Shown: positions 51,943-61,660, counted from the first letter of the stretch. The stretch is 64,000 nucleotides of DNA from an uncultured Erythrobacter sp. (GCF_947502395.1 NZ_CANMZM010000003.1:186001-250000); one strand, 5' to 3'. The notes: generated by a model not told the origin, from the letters alone. A program made the numbers and translations.

Positions 51943-54123
51943 TTGGCTCACAATACTCCGGACGTATCGCAACTGATCGCACAGCTTTCTCTCACTGAGA
52001 AAGTGCGGATGCTTTCGGGCGATCTCGAATTCTGGGACGGCATGCAACAGCTGACTCGTGAGGACTATTACCACAAGCACGCATTTCCTGTTGCTGCGAA
52101 TGAGCGTTTGAGGATTCCAGGTCTGAATTTCATCGACGGCCCGCGTGGCGTTGTGGTGTTTGGTGGGGCAACGATGTTCCCAGTCACCATGGCGCGCGGC
52201 GCAACTTGGAATCCAGAACTTGAGGCCGAGATAGGCGATGCTCTTGGCAGGGAACTGCGCCTCCTGGGTGGCAATTTGACAGGCGCCGTTTGTATCAATC
52301 TGTTGCGCCATCCGGCATGGGGCCGAGCGCAGGAGACCTATGGCGAAGACACCCACCATCTTGGCGTGATGGGAGCCGCGCTCACCCGCGGCATTCAACG
52401 CCATGCTATTGCCTGTGTGAAGCATTATGCTCTGAATTCCATGGAGAACGCCCGTTTTCAGGTCGATGTGACCATCGATGATCGTTCGCTTCATGAAGTT
52501 TACCTGCCGCATTTCAAAGCCTGCGTGGATGCGGGGGCACAGTGCTTCATGAGTGCATACAACTCGGTCAATGGTGAGTGGGCGGGGCAAAACAAAGTCC
52601 TGCTTGATGACATTTTGCGCGAGCGTTGGGGGTTTGACGGTTTTGTCATCACCGATTTCATATTCGGCGTTCGCGATGGAGAGAAAGCGATTGAGGCGGG
52701 GCTCGATCTGGAAATGCCGTTTCCCATGGTTTGGGGGAAGTACCTTGAGGCAATGGTCACGGATGGCCGCGTGGACGAGGCGCTGCTCGATCGGGCCCTG
52801 GAACGCGCTATCGCCCCGCAATTCGAGTTGCCACCGATTGATGAGTATGATCCGGACGATCTGGGCTGTGAAAAGCACAAGGCTCTGGCGCGTGAGGCTG
52901 CGGTGCAGTCGATCACTTTGCTCAAGAACGACGATGCCATCCTTCCCCTTCGCCCTCACACTCGTGTCGTGATGCTTGGAGACTTGGCGGCCAGGTCTAC
53001 TCTCGGGGATCGCGGATCCTCCGATGGTCGCCCAGACCACGCGGTGCACCCGCATGAGGGCATGCAGGCCGCGGCCAAAAGTGACGTAACGCAATATGAC
53101 ACGCTTGATAGCGCAGAAGCTGATCAGGCGGTGCGCGATGCAGAGGCAGTGTTGGTGGTGGTCGGCAACACTTACCGAGAGGAGGGTGAGTATATCGCGC
53201 CGCTTTCCAACCTTGCCAAGCTGTCGGAGAACTTCCCACCACCTCCAAAGCTGCATTGGTTGTTCGGCAAGCGCTTTATGCGCCCTGTCTGGACACGGAT
53301 TGTTAAGGCCGTGCTTGGCTTCGCGTCGCGCTCCCAGCGCAAGCAGCTCGACACAGAACAGGGCTCCTTCGGTCGCGGCGGGGACCGGGTTAGTCTCAGG
53401 CTGAAGCCCGAACACGCGGAGTTGATCAAACAGGCAGCGAAGCTCAACCCTAATGTTATCGTTGCACTTGTTGGGGGCAGCGCGATTGTCATGGAGGAGT
53501 GGAAAGCGCACGCCAAAGGCATCATGATGCTGTGGTATCCGGGGCAGGAAGGCGGCCATGCGCTGGCAGACATTGTCTATGGCGTATGTAATCCTTCGGG
53601 CCGCCTGCCATTTTCGATCCCCGCCGATGAAGCGCATTTGCCATTCTTCGACAAGGATGCGACCGCTATCACCTATGATTTGTGGCATGGCTATCGCAAG
53701 CTCCAGCGCGACAAAGAGACGCCTGCTTTTCCTTTTGGCTTTGGCCTGTCCTACACCGAGTTCTTCATCGAGAATCTGGTATCCGATAAGACGACTTATG
53801 ATCTTGAGGGCACAGCGAAGCTGACCGTCGAGGTCGCTAACGTCGGTGAGCGGGACGGAGAATGCGTAGTCCAGATCTACACGTCGGCGATCGGGTCATC
53901 AGTCGTACGCGCACCTCGCGAATTGAGTGCCTTTGCGCGAGTGCCGCTCAAGGCAGGCGAGAAGCGTCATGTTGAAATCGCGTTTCCTATCAAGAAGCTT
54001 GCCTTCTTTGACACCGCAATCGATGATTTCCGGGTGGAACCGGGGATGTACATTCTTACAGCTGCTCAGCATGTGGACGATGACGGCCAAGAACTGATCC
54101 TAGAAGTTGGCGCAACCCAGTGA
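51943..54123 (+). CDS. GH3 family beta-glucosidase
   Basis: 726 residues, apparently starting at a TTG (51943); no in-frame ATG fits before conserved sequence begins (TEKVRMLSGD). The GH3 N-domain has NFIDGPRGVVVFGGATMFPV and CVKHYALNSMENARFQVDVT (the KHxxxN substrate loop). The nucleophile Asp is in FDGFVITDFIFG. The C-terminal domain has NVIVALVGGSAIVMEEW, and a fibronectin-III-like domain closes the protein (EVANVGERDGECVVQIYTS). It would hydrolyse beta-glucosides. No signal peptide is visible. It overlaps the BciA-like gene by four bases and shares a transcript with it and an SSS symporter. Confidence 0.92.
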   Translation: MAHNTPDVSQLIAQLSLTEKVRMLSGDLEFWDGMQQLTREDYYHKHAFPVAANERLRIPGLNFIDGPRGVVVFGGATMFPVTMARGATWNPELEAEIGDALGRELRLLGGNLTGAVCINLLRHPAWGRAQETYGEDTHHLGVMGAALTRGIQRHAIACVKHYALNSMENARFQVDVTIDDRSLHEVYLPHFKACVDAGAQCFMSAYNSVNGEWAGQNKVLLDDILRERWGFDGFVITDFIFGVRDGEKAIEAGLDLEMPFPMVWGKYLEAMVTDGRVDEALLDRALERAIAPQFELPPIDEYDPDDLGCEKHKALAREAAVQSITLLKNDDAILPLRPHTRVVMLGDLAARSTLGDRGSSDGRPDHAVHPHEGMQAAAKSDVTQYDTLDSAEADQAVRDAEAVLVVVGNTYREEGEYIAPLSNLAKLSENFPPPPKLHWLFGKRFMRPVWTRIVKAVLGFASRSQRKQLDTEQGSFGRGGDRVSLRLKPEHAELIKQAAKLNPNVIVALVGGSAIVMEEWKAHAKGIMMLWYPGQEGGHALADIVYGVCNPSGRLPFSIPADEAHLPFFDKDATAITYDLWHGYRKLQRDKETPAFPFGFGLSYTEFFIENLVSDKTTYDLEGTAKLTVEVANVGERDGECVVQIYTSAIGSSVVRAPRELSAFARVPLKAGEKRHVEIAFPIKKLAFFDTAIDDFRVEPGMYILTAAQHVDDDGQELILEVGATQ

Positions 54124-55076
54124 ACGAAACCGGCGGCACTCGAGCGGGCAAGACAATCGCCGTAGCGGGCGCGAGCGGAACAATAGGCCGGGCTGTTGTG
54201 CGCGAATGCGTGTCGCAAGGATACGACGTTGCAGCCCTCGTACGGAGCGATGCCTCCGCGCGCTTGCCAGAGCTTGACGGCGCAAAGACCTACATGGTTG
54301 ATCTTTCTGATCCAACCGAAGTCGTGACGGCAATGACCGCCTTTCAGCCAGACATCATAATCTCCTGCATTGCGTCTCGCAGTGGCTCACCCAAGGACGC
54401 GCGAAAGGTCGAACTCGACGCGAATATTCACTTGTTGCTGGGAGCGAGCGGCCGAGGCGCATCCCATTTCATCTTGCTTTCAGCCATTTGTGTCCAGAAG
54501 CAAAAACTCGCCTTCCAGCGCGCCAAATTGGATTTCGAGGCGGCGCTTATCAAATCCCCAATTGAACATACAATTGTGCGGCCTACCGCGTTTTTCAAAT
54601 CGCTTTCAGGGCAGGTGGGTAGGGTGCTTAAGGGCAAACCCTTCTTCCTCTTCGACGACGGCGAACTCACAGCATGCAAGCCGATAAGCGATGCTGACCT
54701 TGCTCGCTTTATTGTGAACCAAGTGGATAATCCTGCAGCGCGCGGTGCGGTTCTGCCCATCGGTGGCCCAGGCCCCGCGATCACTTTGAAAGAGCAGGGC
54801 GAATTGCTTTTTGAAGCTGCGGGTCGCGAGCCGAAATTTCGCTCAGTACCCGTCTTAATGTTCAGCTTGGCCGTTGGGTTCTTTACGCTGGGAGCATGGT
54901 TTTCTGACTGGTTTGCGGAAAAAGCCGAATACGCCCGGATCGCCCGCTTTTATGCGACTGAGAGCATGCTAGTGCTCGACCCGCTCACAGGCGAATACAG
55001 CGCCGAGGCAACGCCTGAATTTGGGGTAGACCAATTGTTTGATCATTACAGATCGCTGATCGAGGCCGCGAGATGA
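54120..55076 (+). CDS. NAD(P)H-binding reductase related to BciA (8-vinyl reductase-like)
   Basis: 318 residues starting at a GTG (54120) overlapping the GH3 stop. The Rossmann motif is IAVAGASGTIGRAVVRECVS. The middle matches the divinyl chlorophyllide 8-vinyl-reductase (BciA) style: IISCIASRSGSPKDARKVEL, SHFILLSAICVQKQKLAFQR, and HTIVRPTAFFKSLSGQ. BciA acts in bacteriochlorophyll synthesis, but this gene lies inside a glucoside operon and no other pigment genes are in view. It may reduce another substrate or serve pigment synthesis by genomic accident. The family match is clear; the function is uncertain. Confidence 0.75.
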   Translation: MNETGGTRAGKTIAVAGASGTIGRAVVRECVSQGYDVAALVRSDASARLPELDGAKTYMVDLSDPTEVVTAMTAFQPDIIISCIASRSGSPKDARKVELDANIHLLLGASGRGASHFILLSAICVQKQKLAFQRAKLDFEAALIKSPIEHTIVRPTAFFKSLSGQVGRVLKGKPFFLFDDGELTACKPISDADLARFIVNQVDNPAARGAVLPIGGPGPAITLKEQGELLFEAAGREPKFRSVPVLMFSLAVGFFTLGAWFSDWFAEKAEYARIARFYATESMLVLDPLTGEYSAEATPEFGVDQLFDHYRSLIEAAR

Positions 55077-56770
55077 CCGGCGGTGATCTTCTTTTTGCCG
55101 GCTTAAGTTGCGCTTTCTTTATGGCGCTTGTCGGCTGGATAAGTTGGCTAAAAACCCGCGGGACCGCAGATACGAAGGACGGGTACTTTCTCGCAGGGCG
55201 CGGGCTTGGCGCGACCTTTATCGCAGGTTCGCTTTTGCTGACGAACCTGTCTGCAGAACAGCTTATAGGGCTGAATGGCTCTGCCTATGGCTTTAACATG
55301 TCCAGCATGGGATGGGAGGTGACAGCGGCTGTGGCGACCATTGCGATGGCGCTCATATTCCTTCCCAGATATCTCGCGGGCGCCTTCACCACTTTGCCGC
55401 AATTCTTGAATGATCGGTTCGACCCCACGGTCCGTCGAATGTCGGTGCTTCTCTTTATGCTTGGCTACGGTCTCGTGACGATCCCCAGCGTGCTGTATTC
55501 GGGTAGCCTTGCGGTGATCGCATTCTTTGATGTGCCTTCGATGACGGGTCTGGGGGACTTCTCTTCTCTGGTGATGATGGTGATCGTCATCGGAGCGATT
55601 GGCTCGGTCTACGCCGTGTTCGGCGGACTTCGTGCGGTTGCGGTGTCCGATACGCTCAACGGTGTGGGGCTCTTGATCATTGGCATCCTTGTGCCGGTCT
55701 TCGGGCTTATCGCATTGGGTGAGGGCAGCTTTGGCGCGGGGCTCACGACCCTGGGCAGCGAGCATACCGAGAAACTCAACGCGATTGGCGGTGCCAATGA
55801 CCCCACGCCCTTTGGCACGATCTTCACCGGCATGGTATTTGCGAACCTGTTCTACTGGTGCACCAACCAATATGTGATCCAGCGAACGCTCGGGGCCAAG
55901 TCACTCGCTGAGGGCCAAAAGGGCGTTCTGCTCTCTGGCTTCTTCAAGATCATGGTCCCGTTCATGATGATGATCCCGGGCGTGATCGCTTTCCATATGT
56001 ATGGGCCGGGCCTCGGCGGCATTGATGAGGCATACCCGCGCCTCATCCGCGATGTTCTGCCGCTCTGGATGAGCGGGTTCTTCTTGGCCGTTCTGCTTGG
56101 CGCTGTGCTGAGTTCGTTCAACTCGCTTCTCAATTCCGCCGCGACTTTGTTCGCGCTTGATGTCTATGCGCCTGCGAAGGGCGGCGAAGTTTCCGATGCG
56201 CAGCTGGTGCGAGTGGCGAAGATTGCGAGCGTTGTGATCGCGCTGTTCTCCTTCGCGGTTGCGCCCTATTTGTCGCAAGCTCCCGAGGGTCTGTTCCAGC
56301 TGATCCGCAAGTTTACTGGCTTCTACAACATTCCGACGATTGTGATCGTGATGGTGGGCCTGTTCACCACACGCGTCCCGGCCTTGGGGGCGAAGATCGT
56401 GATCATTTTCCACATCACCGTCTATGCGCTGCTGACCTTTGTGCTGAACGAACAGGTCACGCTCCACTTCATCCACCAATACGCTGTGCTGTTTGTGATT
56501 GAAGTGGGCATTATGCTCGCTTGCGGAGTTCTGGCCCCGAGCAAGGAAGCTTGGGCGTTCACCCGCAATGAGAAAGTGGACATGACGCCGTGGGTCTATG
56601 CAAGGCCGCTGGCGGTGACGCTGTTTAGCTGCGTTGTGGCGACGTATCTGCTGTTCTCACCCGTGGGCGTTGCGAACGCGAGCGGACCGGGCGCGCTGTT
56701 CGGCACACTGATCGCGGCGCTGGTGATTGGCAATGCGGCCTATTGGTCGCGGGCGGCGGTTAAGCGATAA
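55073..56770 (+). CDS. Sodium:solute symporter family transporter (sugar cluster 2)
   Basis: 565 residues, ATG at 55073 overlapping the reductase stop. SSS features are DTKDGYFLAGRGLGATFIAG, LLLTNLSAEQLIGLNGSAYG, FYWCTNQYVIQRTLGAKSLA, and FFLAVLLGAVLSSFNSLLNS at the Na+ site. The length and pattern resemble SglT-like sugar:sodium symporters. It probably imports a glucoside or its products for the GH3 enzyme. Its 3' end overlaps the convergent TauD-type gene by 11 bases. Confidence 0.92.
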   Translation: MTGGDLLFAGLSCAFFMALVGWISWLKTRGTADTKDGYFLAGRGLGATFIAGSLLLTNLSAEQLIGLNGSAYGFNMSSMGWEVTAAVATIAMALIFLPRYLAGAFTTLPQFLNDRFDPTVRRMSVLLFMLGYGLVTIPSVLYSGSLAVIAFFDVPSMTGLGDFSSLVMMVIVIGAIGSVYAVFGGLRAVAVSDTLNGVGLLIIGILVPVFGLIALGEGSFGAGLTTLGSEHTEKLNAIGGANDPTPFGTIFTGMVFANLFYWCTNQYVIQRTLGAKSLAEGQKGVLLSGFFKIMVPFMMMIPGVIAFHMYGPGLGGIDEAYPRLIRDVLPLWMSGFFLAVLLGAVLSSFNSLLNSAATLFALDVYAPAKGGEVSDAQLVRVAKIASVVIALFSFAVAPYLSQAPEGLFQLIRKFTGFYNIPTIVIVMVGLFTTRVPALGAKIVIIFHITVYALLTFVLNEQVTLHFIHQYAVLFVIEVGIMLACGVLAPSKEAWAFTRNEKVDMTPWVYARPLAVTLFSCVVATYLLFSPVGVANASGPGALFGTLIAALVIGNAAYWSRAAVKR

Positions 56771-57683
56771 GGCTGGCAAGTACCCTACGTTGGCCTTCAA
56801 ACGGACGGCGACCGTGCATCACTGCGAAATTGTCGATCAGCGCTACATCTCCCGCTTGCCACGCCAGATCATGGGTAAACTCATCGGCGAGCGCGATGGC
56901 GGGTGCCATATCCTCTGGAGTGATTGGTTCGCCCCCACCAAAGGTAATCGCCTTGTTCGGATCGTTGCGGCTATCGGCCCAACCACGGAAGGCGGCGATA
57001 AGCTGGTTGAAGAACGTCTTGCGCCCATCTGCCAGGGTGCGCATTGCAGGAAGGGCAGCGGTGGTGACGCGCAAAGAGCCATCTTCCAGCCACTCCCATG
57101 AATAGCCGAGTTCTTGGAGACGCGCTTCGGCCGCAGCCTCATTCCCGACGCTCAGAGTCGAGCGCCAGCTGCGCCCTTGACCAGAGCCCGCATCATCTGA
57201 GCCGGGCATCACGTTGGTGTAGCGAACCCCTTCAGCTTCGAGCCTTGCGACAAATGCGGGTGATTGCTCGGTAAGCTTCTCCAGCACCCAGTCAGAACGG
57301 CATAGTGGGGTCGCACCGCCAGAGCCCGGAGCAATCTCGCAATAAAAGAACAGCTTTGCAGGATAGAGCGGAGTCTGCGCCATCTCATGATGGAGGAAAA
57401 TCTCGGTCGTGGGCGGGGCTTCATTGGCAGTGAAGACGCGCTCGGTGACGTTGGTGCGCACTGCGTTTGAGAGCGAGTCCTCATAGGTGAAACCCGCCTC
57501 GCCATACCCTTCAATTGCGGCATCGAAGGCGAGCGGATCAGGTACATCGAAACCGCGAAACAGCAGTGCACCAGCGTCAGCCAACGCCGCGTCAACCGCG
57601 CCCTTATTGGCAGAAAGAAACGCGGCAAGATCGCCACCGCCTGGAATTACACCGGGAAATTCTGACATCTCAGCCTCAGTCAT
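56760..57683 (-). CDS. TauD/TfdA family Fe(II)/2-oxoglutarate-dependent dioxygenase
   Basis: 307 residues from the ATG at 57683, which overlaps the aldo/keto reductase stop. The facial triad is seen as EIFLHHEMAQTP (His and Glu) and the distal His in NFAVMHGRRPFEGQRRVL, where the Arg for 2-oxoglutarate also lies. GALLFRGFDVPDPLAFDA is the family's N-terminal marker. The enzyme would hydroxylate a small molecule in the cytosol. It is the last gene of the GH42 operon, and its 3' end runs into the convergent symporter. The substrate is unknown. Confidence 0.88.
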   Translation of the reverse strand: MTEAEMSEFPGVIPGGGDLAAFLSANKGAVDAALADAGALLFRGFDVPDPLAFDAAIEGYGEAGFTYEDSLSNAVRTNVTERVFTANEAPPTTEIFLHHEMAQTPLYPAKLFFYCEIAPGSGGATPLCRSDWVLEKLTEQSPAFVARLEAEGVRYTNVMPGSDDAGSGQGRSWRSTLSVGNEAAAEARLQELGYSWEWLEDGSLRVTTAALPAMRTLADGRKTFFNQLIAAFRGWADSRNDPNKAITFGGGEPITPEDMAPAIALADEFTHDLAWQAGDVALIDNFAVMHGRRPFEGQRRVLASLIA

Positions 57684-58632
57684 AAATCGGGTGGAACCTC
57701 CCAAACGCGGCCTCTGCAAAGACACCGGGATCGTTGAAGCGGCGGTCTTGATTAAGCGCGGTGATCGCGGCCATTTCAACCGCGGAAAGCTCAAAATCGT
57801 CGATATCGAGGTTTTCACGCATCCGCTCGGGCTTGGTGGTCTTGGGAATGATCGACGTGCCCCGCTGAACACCCCATTTGAGGAGCACTTGTGCGGGCGT
57901 CTTCGCATGGGCCTGCGCTGCAACCATCACCGGTGCTGCGCCCAGCAGGCTTTCGCCTTGTTCGGCCATATTGAGCTCAAAATAGCTCTGCGCGCCAAGA
58001 GGTGAGAAGGCCGTTACGTCCATGCCATAGTCTTTGGCGCAGCGGATCAGCTTCTCTTGCGTCAAATATGGGTGGCTTTCGATCTGGAGGTGGCTGGGTT
58101 TGACGCTCGCGTAGGTCATCAAATCGTGGATCAGCGCGGAGTTGTAGTTGCAAACCCCAATCCGATTGACGAGGCCTTTCTCGACCAGCGTCTCCATCGC
58201 GTGCCACGTCTGATAGAGCGGAACAGGTGCGGGCCGCATCTCTGGCTCCGCAGCGTCCGGATTGAACAGCCATTCGGGCGGATAACGTTCTTCAATCGGC
58301 ACATATTCAAGCGCGATGGGAAAGTGGATGAGGTAAAGGTCGAGGCAGTCCACTTGCAGGTCGGTCAGGGTCTTGCGGCAGGCTTCCTCAACATGCCCTG
58401 GCGCGTGGAAGGTGTTCCAAAGTTTGGAGGTGATCCAGAGCTCATCGCGCGTCACAAGCCCTTCAGCAATCGCGCGGGCAAAGCCTTCGCCGCTTTCAGC
58501 CTCATTGGCGTAGTCGGCGGCGCTATCAAAATGGCGATAGCCTGCGCGGATCGCTTCGACGACGGCGTTGGCGGTGTCCTCGCGCGGGATCTTCCAGAGG
58601 CCGAAGCCAACGGGGGGCATGATGCTGAGCAA
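57676..58632 (-). CDS. Aldo/keto reductase
   Basis: 318 residues, starting at a TTG (58632) with GAGG eight bases upstream; an ATG at 58620 is the alternative. The AKR barrel shows VGFGLWKIPREDTANAVVEA, GYRHFDSAADYANEAESGEG with catalytic Asp and Tyr, WITSKLWNTFHAPG (Lys), DLYLIHFPIALEYV (His), and the NADPH-binding SIIPKTTKPERMRENL. The pattern resembles D-xylose/aldose reductases. It lies between a Gfo/Idh oxidoreductase and the TauD-type gene in the GH42 operon and likely reduces an aldose or keto-sugar. Confidence 0.92.
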   Translation of the reverse strand: MLSIMPPVGFGLWKIPREDTANAVVEAIRAGYRHFDSAADYANEAESGEGFARAIAEGLVTRDELWITSKLWNTFHAPGHVEEACRKTLTDLQVDCLDLYLIHFPIALEYVPIEERYPPEWLFNPDAAEPEMRPAPVPLYQTWHAMETLVEKGLVNRIGVCNYNSALIHDLMTYASVKPSHLQIESHPYLTQEKLIRCAKDYGMDVTAFSPLGAQSYFELNMAEQGESLLGAAPVMVAAQAHAKTPAQVLLKWGVQRGTSIIPKTTKPERMRENLDIDDFELSAVEMAAITALNQDRRFNDPGVFAEAAFGRFHPIYD

Positions 58633-58635
58633 GAC

Positions 58636-59709
58636 TTAGTCCTCGAATTTGATATCTATAGGAAGGCCGGTGGCGATGCTCTCTTGGGCTGCTGCGCCGA
58701 TCACGACCGAGCGATAGCCGTCGCGAGCATTAATCAATGGCTGCGTGTCACTCACCAGCGCATCGTGAAAGTGGCGCTGTTGGTAGTAGGTCGCGCCGTG
58801 GTGGTCGCCTGCGGCCAAGGCCTCAGGGGGCACGCCGATGTGCTCTTTGAATGGGCCAGATTTATCGCGCGGGGACCAAGTGACAAAGCCGCCGGGAAGC
58901 TTAACCTCAAGCTTGCCCTCGGGCCCAACTGCGCTGATCTCTTCCTGCTCTTCGGAGCCCTCTGCGAACATGCAAAGATCGAGCACCGCTCGCGCGCCGC
59001 CTGCAAAATCCAGCATCACAAAGGCGTTATCGATAATGTCCGGTGTCTCGCCATTATGGCGCTCATCCAGATGGTTCACATCCGCCGCGCCGCTTGCAAA
59101 AACCCGCACCGGTTCGTCGCGAAGGATATGGCGCATGAGATCGAAGAAGTGGCAGCATTTCTCCACCAAAGTGCCACCGGTGTTGCGGTTGAAGCGGTTC
59201 CAATCGCCGACCTTCACAAGGAAGGGAAAACGGTGCTCACGGATGGCGAGCATTTTGATGTCGCCAGCTTCGCCAGAATGCACCCGCTCGATGAACTTGG
59301 TGACGGGCGGCATATAGCGATATTCAAGGCCCACCCAGAAGAGATTGTCATATTCCTGCGCCGCTTTAGCGAGCGCCAAAGCATCGGCAGGATCGGTGCA
59401 CATGGGCTTTTCCAGCAGCACAGCGCAGCCCGCCTCCATCACCGGCTTTACCACGTCGTAATGGGTGAAATTGGGCGAGGCGATAATCACCGCATCGGGC
59501 TTTGCGTTGGACAGCAACTCGCCCGTGTCTGCATACATTTCAGGGCTTTGACCCAGCTCAGCAGCTTTGGACATTGCAGCCATCCGCGAGCCGCTATCAG
59601 GATCAGCAATCGCCACGAGCTCAGCGCCCGGAACCAGCGCCAAGTTCGCCATATGCTCACGGCCCATCATGCCGCATCCGATGATCGCGTATCTGCGTGT
59701 TTCGCTCAT
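58636..59709 (-). CDS. Gfo/Idh/MocA family oxidoreductase
   Basis: 357 residues from the ATG at 59709. The Rossmann motif is RYAIIGCGMMGREHMANLAL, followed by ADPDSGSRMAAMSKAAELG and the conserved EKPMCTDPADALAL with the catalytic Lys. GLEYRYMPPVTKFIERV and GGTLVEKCCHFFDLMRHIL lie in the C-terminal alpha/beta domain. These enzymes oxidise or reduce sugars or inositols with NAD(P). It starts 22 bases after the GH42 gene and precedes the aldo/keto reductase by three bases, in one operon. Confidence 0.92.
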   Translation of the reverse strand: MSETRRYAIIGCGMMGREHMANLALVPGAELVAIADPDSGSRMAAMSKAAELGQSPEMYADTGELLSNAKPDAVIIASPNFTHYDVVKPVMEAGCAVLLEKPMCTDPADALALAKAAQEYDNLFWVGLEYRYMPPVTKFIERVHSGEAGDIKMLAIREHRFPFLVKVGDWNRFNRNTGGTLVEKCCHFFDLMRHILRDEPVRVFASGAADVNHLDERHNGETPDIIDNAFVMLDFAGGARAVLDLCMFAEGSEEQEEISAVGPEGKLEVKLPGGFVTWSPRDKSGPFKEHIGVPPEALAAGDHHGATYYQQRHFHDALVSDTQPLINARDGYRSVVIGAAAQESIATGLPIDIKFED

Positions 59710-59731
59710 GAAAGGAGCCTCTGGGCGGCGG

Positions 59732-61660
59732 TCATGCAATTGTCCAGATTGACGTTGCGGCAGGTGCCATCTGAGCAGAGCCTACCACGGGTTCACCCAG
59801 CCCAAACCCGCTTACGTCCACCGCGTGAGCCGAATAGTTGAAGGCGAAGAGATGAGAGGCGCTGCGGCGGATGCGGATTCCTTCGGGAAGGGTCAGGAGA
59901 TCGAGCCCGACCTTTCCCGCAATACGCTCGACAAGCAAATCCAGAAGTGAGCGATCTGGCCATACTGCGCAGTAGCGTAGATTGCCATTGACAAAGACGA
60001 CGCCACGCCCGTCATTAATGGCAAACTCAGGAGCTTGTTCAGTCAATACTTCCTCAAGCCAGCGACTTACGGAAAATCCGTTTCCAATGTAGGAAATATT
60101 GTTGCGAAGGCTCTCCACACGGGTCACTTTCAGATCGAGCAGGTCCTCAAGCGCGCCCGGAGCCAGATTATCGGGGATAGTCAGGCTCGCGCTTTTGCTC
60201 CCTGAACGCGGGCCGATCAGTACGGGGCAGGTGAGCGCTCCCAGTTTCTCAGCAAAGCCATCAGGCACAATCGGCAAAGTCGGAATGAACACCGCGCTGT
60301 AGCCATCCAGCGCTACACCTGCCGATACAATATCAACGTCCAGCCCGCGCCGCCTGAGCGCTGAATACCACTCGTACACCAGCTCCAAATAGCGGAAAGA
60401 TTGCCCCTGTGGCTGAATGCCGCACACCCATGCCGCCTCGTAAGAGAACACCAGTGCGACTTTCGCCTGCGTGTGGGTCTGCTCTCCGATCTGCCCGATC
60501 ACATCGCGCACAAGCCGTGCTTCATCGGCGGCGGGGGCATCTGCGCTATCGGGGCGAAGGAGCCCTGCGTGCATTTGCTCTTGTGCAAACGGGGCCTGCC
60601 GCCAGCGGAAGTAGCTCACAAACTCCGCACCGTGAGCCATCGCCTCCAACGTCCACAGCGCAACCATGCCATCCAATGGTGCCGGGTTAAACCGCGCCCA
60701 GTTTACCGGACCCGGCTGCTGTTCAATAATGCCCCAGCGTCCATCAGAGCATCCGCGATAAAGGTCATGGTGGAAGGCCGCGATATCGGGGTGACCTTGG
60801 CGAAAATACGCGCGCTTCTCCTCATCCGAGAACCAAAACTGCTCAAGGAAGCCCAGCGGGTAGCTATCCCATGTCGCCACATCGAGGTCCGCACCCACAT
60901 CGTAGTGATCGAACTCGGTGAAAAAGCCCATGAAATTGTGGGTGACGTCGCGTCCCGGCGAGTGCTCGCGCAAGATCGCAACTTGCTCTGCATTAAAGCT
61001 CACCACTTCATCGGAGGCAAAGCGGCGATAGTCGAGCCAATGCGAAGGATTCGCCTCGGTTACGGTCAGATGCGGCGGATCAATCTCGTCGAAAGAGCGA
61101 TACTCCATCGACCAAAAGACATTGCCCCACGCCGTGTTCAGCGCCTCAATCGTGCCGTAGCGAGTCTTGCACCACTCCCGAAAAGCCACAGCCGCAGCTT
61201 CGGAAAAGCTCAGCACCGTGTCATGGCAACCGTATTCATTATCGGTCTGCCAAGCCACGATCGCAGGGTGCTCACCATATCTCTCAGCCACAGCGCAGGT
61301 GATGCGCCGCGATTGCGCCCGGTACCCTTGATGCGAGAAACAATAATGTCGCCGCGAACCAAAACTGCGCGGGCGACCTTTTTCGTCAATCGCGACCATA
61401 TCGGGCATTTGGTCGACCAGACATTTGGGCGGAGTTGCAGTCGGTGTGCACAGCATGACGTCCATGCCTGCATCCGCCAAGGTGTCTATCGCCCGGTCGA
61501 GCCAGCCCCAATCAAACTGCCCGGGATTGGGCTCAATCCGGCTCCACGCAAATTCACCAATGCGCACCAGGCTAAGGCCCATTTCACGCATTCGGCGCGC
61601 GTCATTGGCCCACATTTCTTCGGGCCAATGTTCAGGAAAATAACAGCAGCCGAGTTTCAA
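59732..61660 (-). CDS. GH42 family beta-galactosidase
   Basis: 642 residues, start taken as the TTG at 61660 (GGAG eight bases upstream), giving MKLGCCYFPEHWPEEMWAND. GH42 markers are SLVRIGEFAWSRIEPNPGQF, LCTPTATPPKCLVDQMPD, the acid/base Glu in WQTDNEYGCHDT, and the nucleophile Glu in IIEQQPGPVNWA. The middle trimerisation domain and a small C-terminal beta domain (RIRRSASHLFAFNYS) complete it. No signal peptide is visible. It heads the minus-strand operon GH42, Gfo/Idh, AKR, TauD and probably frees galactose-type sugars from imported oligosaccharides. Confidence 0.92.
   Translation of the reverse strand: MKLGCCYFPEHWPEEMWANDARRMREMGLSLVRIGEFAWSRIEPNPGQFDWGWLDRAIDTLADAGMDVMLCTPTATPPKCLVDQMPDMVAIDEKGRPRSFGSRRHYCFSHQGYRAQSRRITCAVAERYGEHPAIVAWQTDNEYGCHDTVLSFSEAAAVAFREWCKTRYGTIEALNTAWGNVFWSMEYRSFDEIDPPHLTVTEANPSHWLDYRRFASDEVVSFNAEQVAILREHSPGRDVTHNFMGFFTEFDHYDVGADLDVATWDSYPLGFLEQFWFSDEEKRAYFRQGHPDIAAFHHDLYRGCSDGRWGIIEQQPGPVNWARFNPAPLDGMVALWTLEAMAHGAEFVSYFRWRQAPFAQEQMHAGLLRPDSADAPAADEARLVRDVIGQIGEQTHTQAKVALVFSYEAAWVCGIQPQGQSFRYLELVYEWYSALRRRGLDVDIVSAGVALDGYSAVFIPTLPIVPDGFAEKLGALTCPVLIGPRSGSKSASLTIPDNLAPGALEDLLDLKVTRVESLRNNISYIGNGFSVSRWLEEVLTEQAPEFAINDGRGVVFVNGNLRYCAVWPDRSLLDLLVERIAGKVGLDLLTLPEGIRIRRSASHLFAFNYSAHAVDVSGFGLGEPVVGSAQMAPAATSIWTIA

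Noticed and set aside
51718..53688. Long minus-strand open frame (656 codons) antisense to the GH3 gene
   Set aside because: It is an antisense shadow of a clear GH3 enzyme with no recognisable domain; its last 75 codons extend beyond GH3 but also match nothing.
58057..59841. Long plus-strand open frame (594 codons)
   Set aside because: Antisense to the aldo/keto reductase and Gfo/Idh genes, both with clear motifs; composition is that of a shadow frame.
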